The notes under the pieces are model-generated. The model was not told the origin of the DNA, made no database searches, and worked only from the letters and a program-made list of their open reading frames with translations. Both the position numbers and the translations under genes were made by a program. From NCBI GenBank assembly GCA_902766855.1, contig CACXFE010000007.1:1-6841 (forward strand): a DNA stretch of 6,841 nucleotides. Reading direction: 5' to 3'. Source of the stretch: Oscillospiraceae bacterium. GTDB taxonomy: Bacteria; Bacillota; Clostridia; Oscillospirales; Acutalibacteraceae. Positions 6,479 to 6,841 of the stretch are shown piece after piece; the stretch's first letter is position 1; the number at the start of each line of letters is the position of its first letter.

Positions 6479-6761
6479 CTCCTGTTCTTACTTTTACTTT
6501 CGCGCGGATAAGCGTTTGATAAACAAACCACAGTGACACCGCCAAAGGCAATCCGGCGGAAAAACCGACCGCGCAAGCCACCGCGTAACGGAGAAAGAAA
6601 AGTGCCAATAACGCCGCGGCGATGCCGTATAAAAACAATTTCAACAATAAAAAGAGGACGGCTTTCATCGTGTCGCCTCCGGTGACGGAAAACAGCGTTT
6701 CTTTCAGCAGAAACGCTTGCAAAACTCCAAAAGCACAAGCAATCAATCCGGCAACTAACAC
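6447..6761 (-). CDS. Small three-helix membrane protein in the atpI position (AtpI/AtpR-like?)
   Basis: First gene of the operon, 104 residues, of uncertain family. It has three hydrophobic segments (about 2-19, 34-57 and 60-83) and a charged cytoplasmic-looking tail (RAKVKVRTGDGKNENRHDH). Size, helix count and position directly before atpB resemble AtpI, a membrane protein implicated in c-ring assembly and Mg2+ handling in other bacteria, or the shorter AtpR of N-type ATPases. I do not see a residue motif that proves either. The start is GTG (6759-6761), with a strong AAGGAGG 7 nt upstream and the operon promoter just beyond. Its end overlaps atpB by 32 nt, so the two are likely translationally coupled. 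A role in assembling this synthase is inferred from context only. Confidence 0.7.
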   Translation of the reverse strand: MLVAGLIACAFGVLQAFLLKETLFSVTGGDTMKAVLFLLLKLFLYGIAAALLALFFLRYAVACAVGFSAGLPLAVSLWFVYQTLIRAKVKVRTGDGKNENRHDH

Positions 6762-6787
6762 GGCAAAGCCTCCTTGTTTATCCGTTA

Positions 6788-6815
6788 ATTATACCACTTT
6801 TTCAGCGCAAGTCAA
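6788..6815 (-). promoter_or_regulatory. Sigma-A type promoter of the atp operon
   Basis: On the minus strand, TTGACT (6810-6815; 5/6 match to the -35 consensus) is followed after 16 nt by a perfect -10 box TATAAT (6788-6793). Transcription should begin near 6781, giving a leader of about 20 nt that contains little beyond the AAGGAGG ribosome binding site of the first gene. So short a leader leaves no room for a riboswitch or attenuator. Control would be at initiation or through translational coupling. Confidence 0.8.
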
Positions 6816-6841
6816 GTAAAAAACAAAAATCCGCCTTTTCG
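6816..6841 (-). terminator. Possible 3' half of an upstream gene's terminator (cut by window edge)
   Basis: At the right edge the minus strand reads CGAAAAGGCGGA followed by TTTTTGTTTTTT, which looks like the closing arm of a GC-containing hairpin plus its U tract. The 5' arm would lie outside the window, so the hairpin itself is not seen. It is placed directly before the atp promoter, where the end of a preceding minus-strand transcription unit would be expected. Alternatively the T-rich stretch is an UP-like A/T element for the promoter. Confidence 0.35.

Noticed and set aside
399..6761. Possibility of an N-type or V/A-type rotary ATPase instead of a standard F-type enzyme
   Set aside because: Gene order a-c-b-delta-alpha-gamma-beta-epsilon, the presence of delta and the F-type alpha/beta sequences fit the ordinary F-type operon. 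N-ATPases begin with beta and epsilon and lack delta.
1..6841. Search for CRISPR arrays, tRNA or rRNA genes, insertion sequences, direct repeats and attachment sites
   Set aside because: Nothing of these kinds was seen by eye. The window is filled by densely packed, evenly composed coding sequence. Frequent GATCG-type words reflect local codon use, not an ordered repeat.

Overview
The window holds a complete F-type (FoF1) ATP synthase operon, read entirely on the minus strand (right to left), followed by the first 74 codons of a separate transporter gene. Strong AGGAGG-like ribosome binding sites, a sigma-A type promoter (TTGACT-16-TATAAT), classic hairpin-plus-U-tract termination, GTG starts and the protein sequences all point to a Bacillota (Firmicutes) anaerobe, most likely class Clostridia. 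The placement within Clostridia is an inference that I could not test.

Layout in the direction of transcription: a possible upstream terminator remnant at the right edge (6816-6841); the operon promoter (6788-6815); a small three-helix membrane protein in the atpI position (6447-6761); atpB (Fo subunit a), atpE (c), atpF (b), atpH (delta, very short), atpA (alpha), atpG (gamma), atpD (beta) and atpC (epsilon); an intrinsic terminator (297-349); then a promoter (241-270) and the start of an MFS transporter gene that runs off the left edge. The genes are tightly packed: gaps of 2-17 nt, or overlaps of 32 nt (membrane ORF/atpB) and 17 nt (atpA/atpG). No gene-free stretch exceeds 300 bases. The longest, about 176 nt at 223-398, holds the terminator and the transporter promoter.

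Together the genes encode the membrane ion-conducting part (a, c, b), the catalytic head (alpha, beta), the rotor shaft (gamma, epsilon) and the stator link (b, delta). Gene order is the standard bacterial one, and all Walker motifs and the essential Arg of subunit a and Glu of subunit c are present.

The unusual points are structural variations on a familiar machine rather than a new system. Subunit delta is reduced to its C-terminal domain. Subunit a carries an extra N-terminal membrane hairpin. Subunit c has a mixed ion-site signature (Glu-Ser-Thr present, helix-1 Gln absent). The leading small membrane protein is not confidently assignable.
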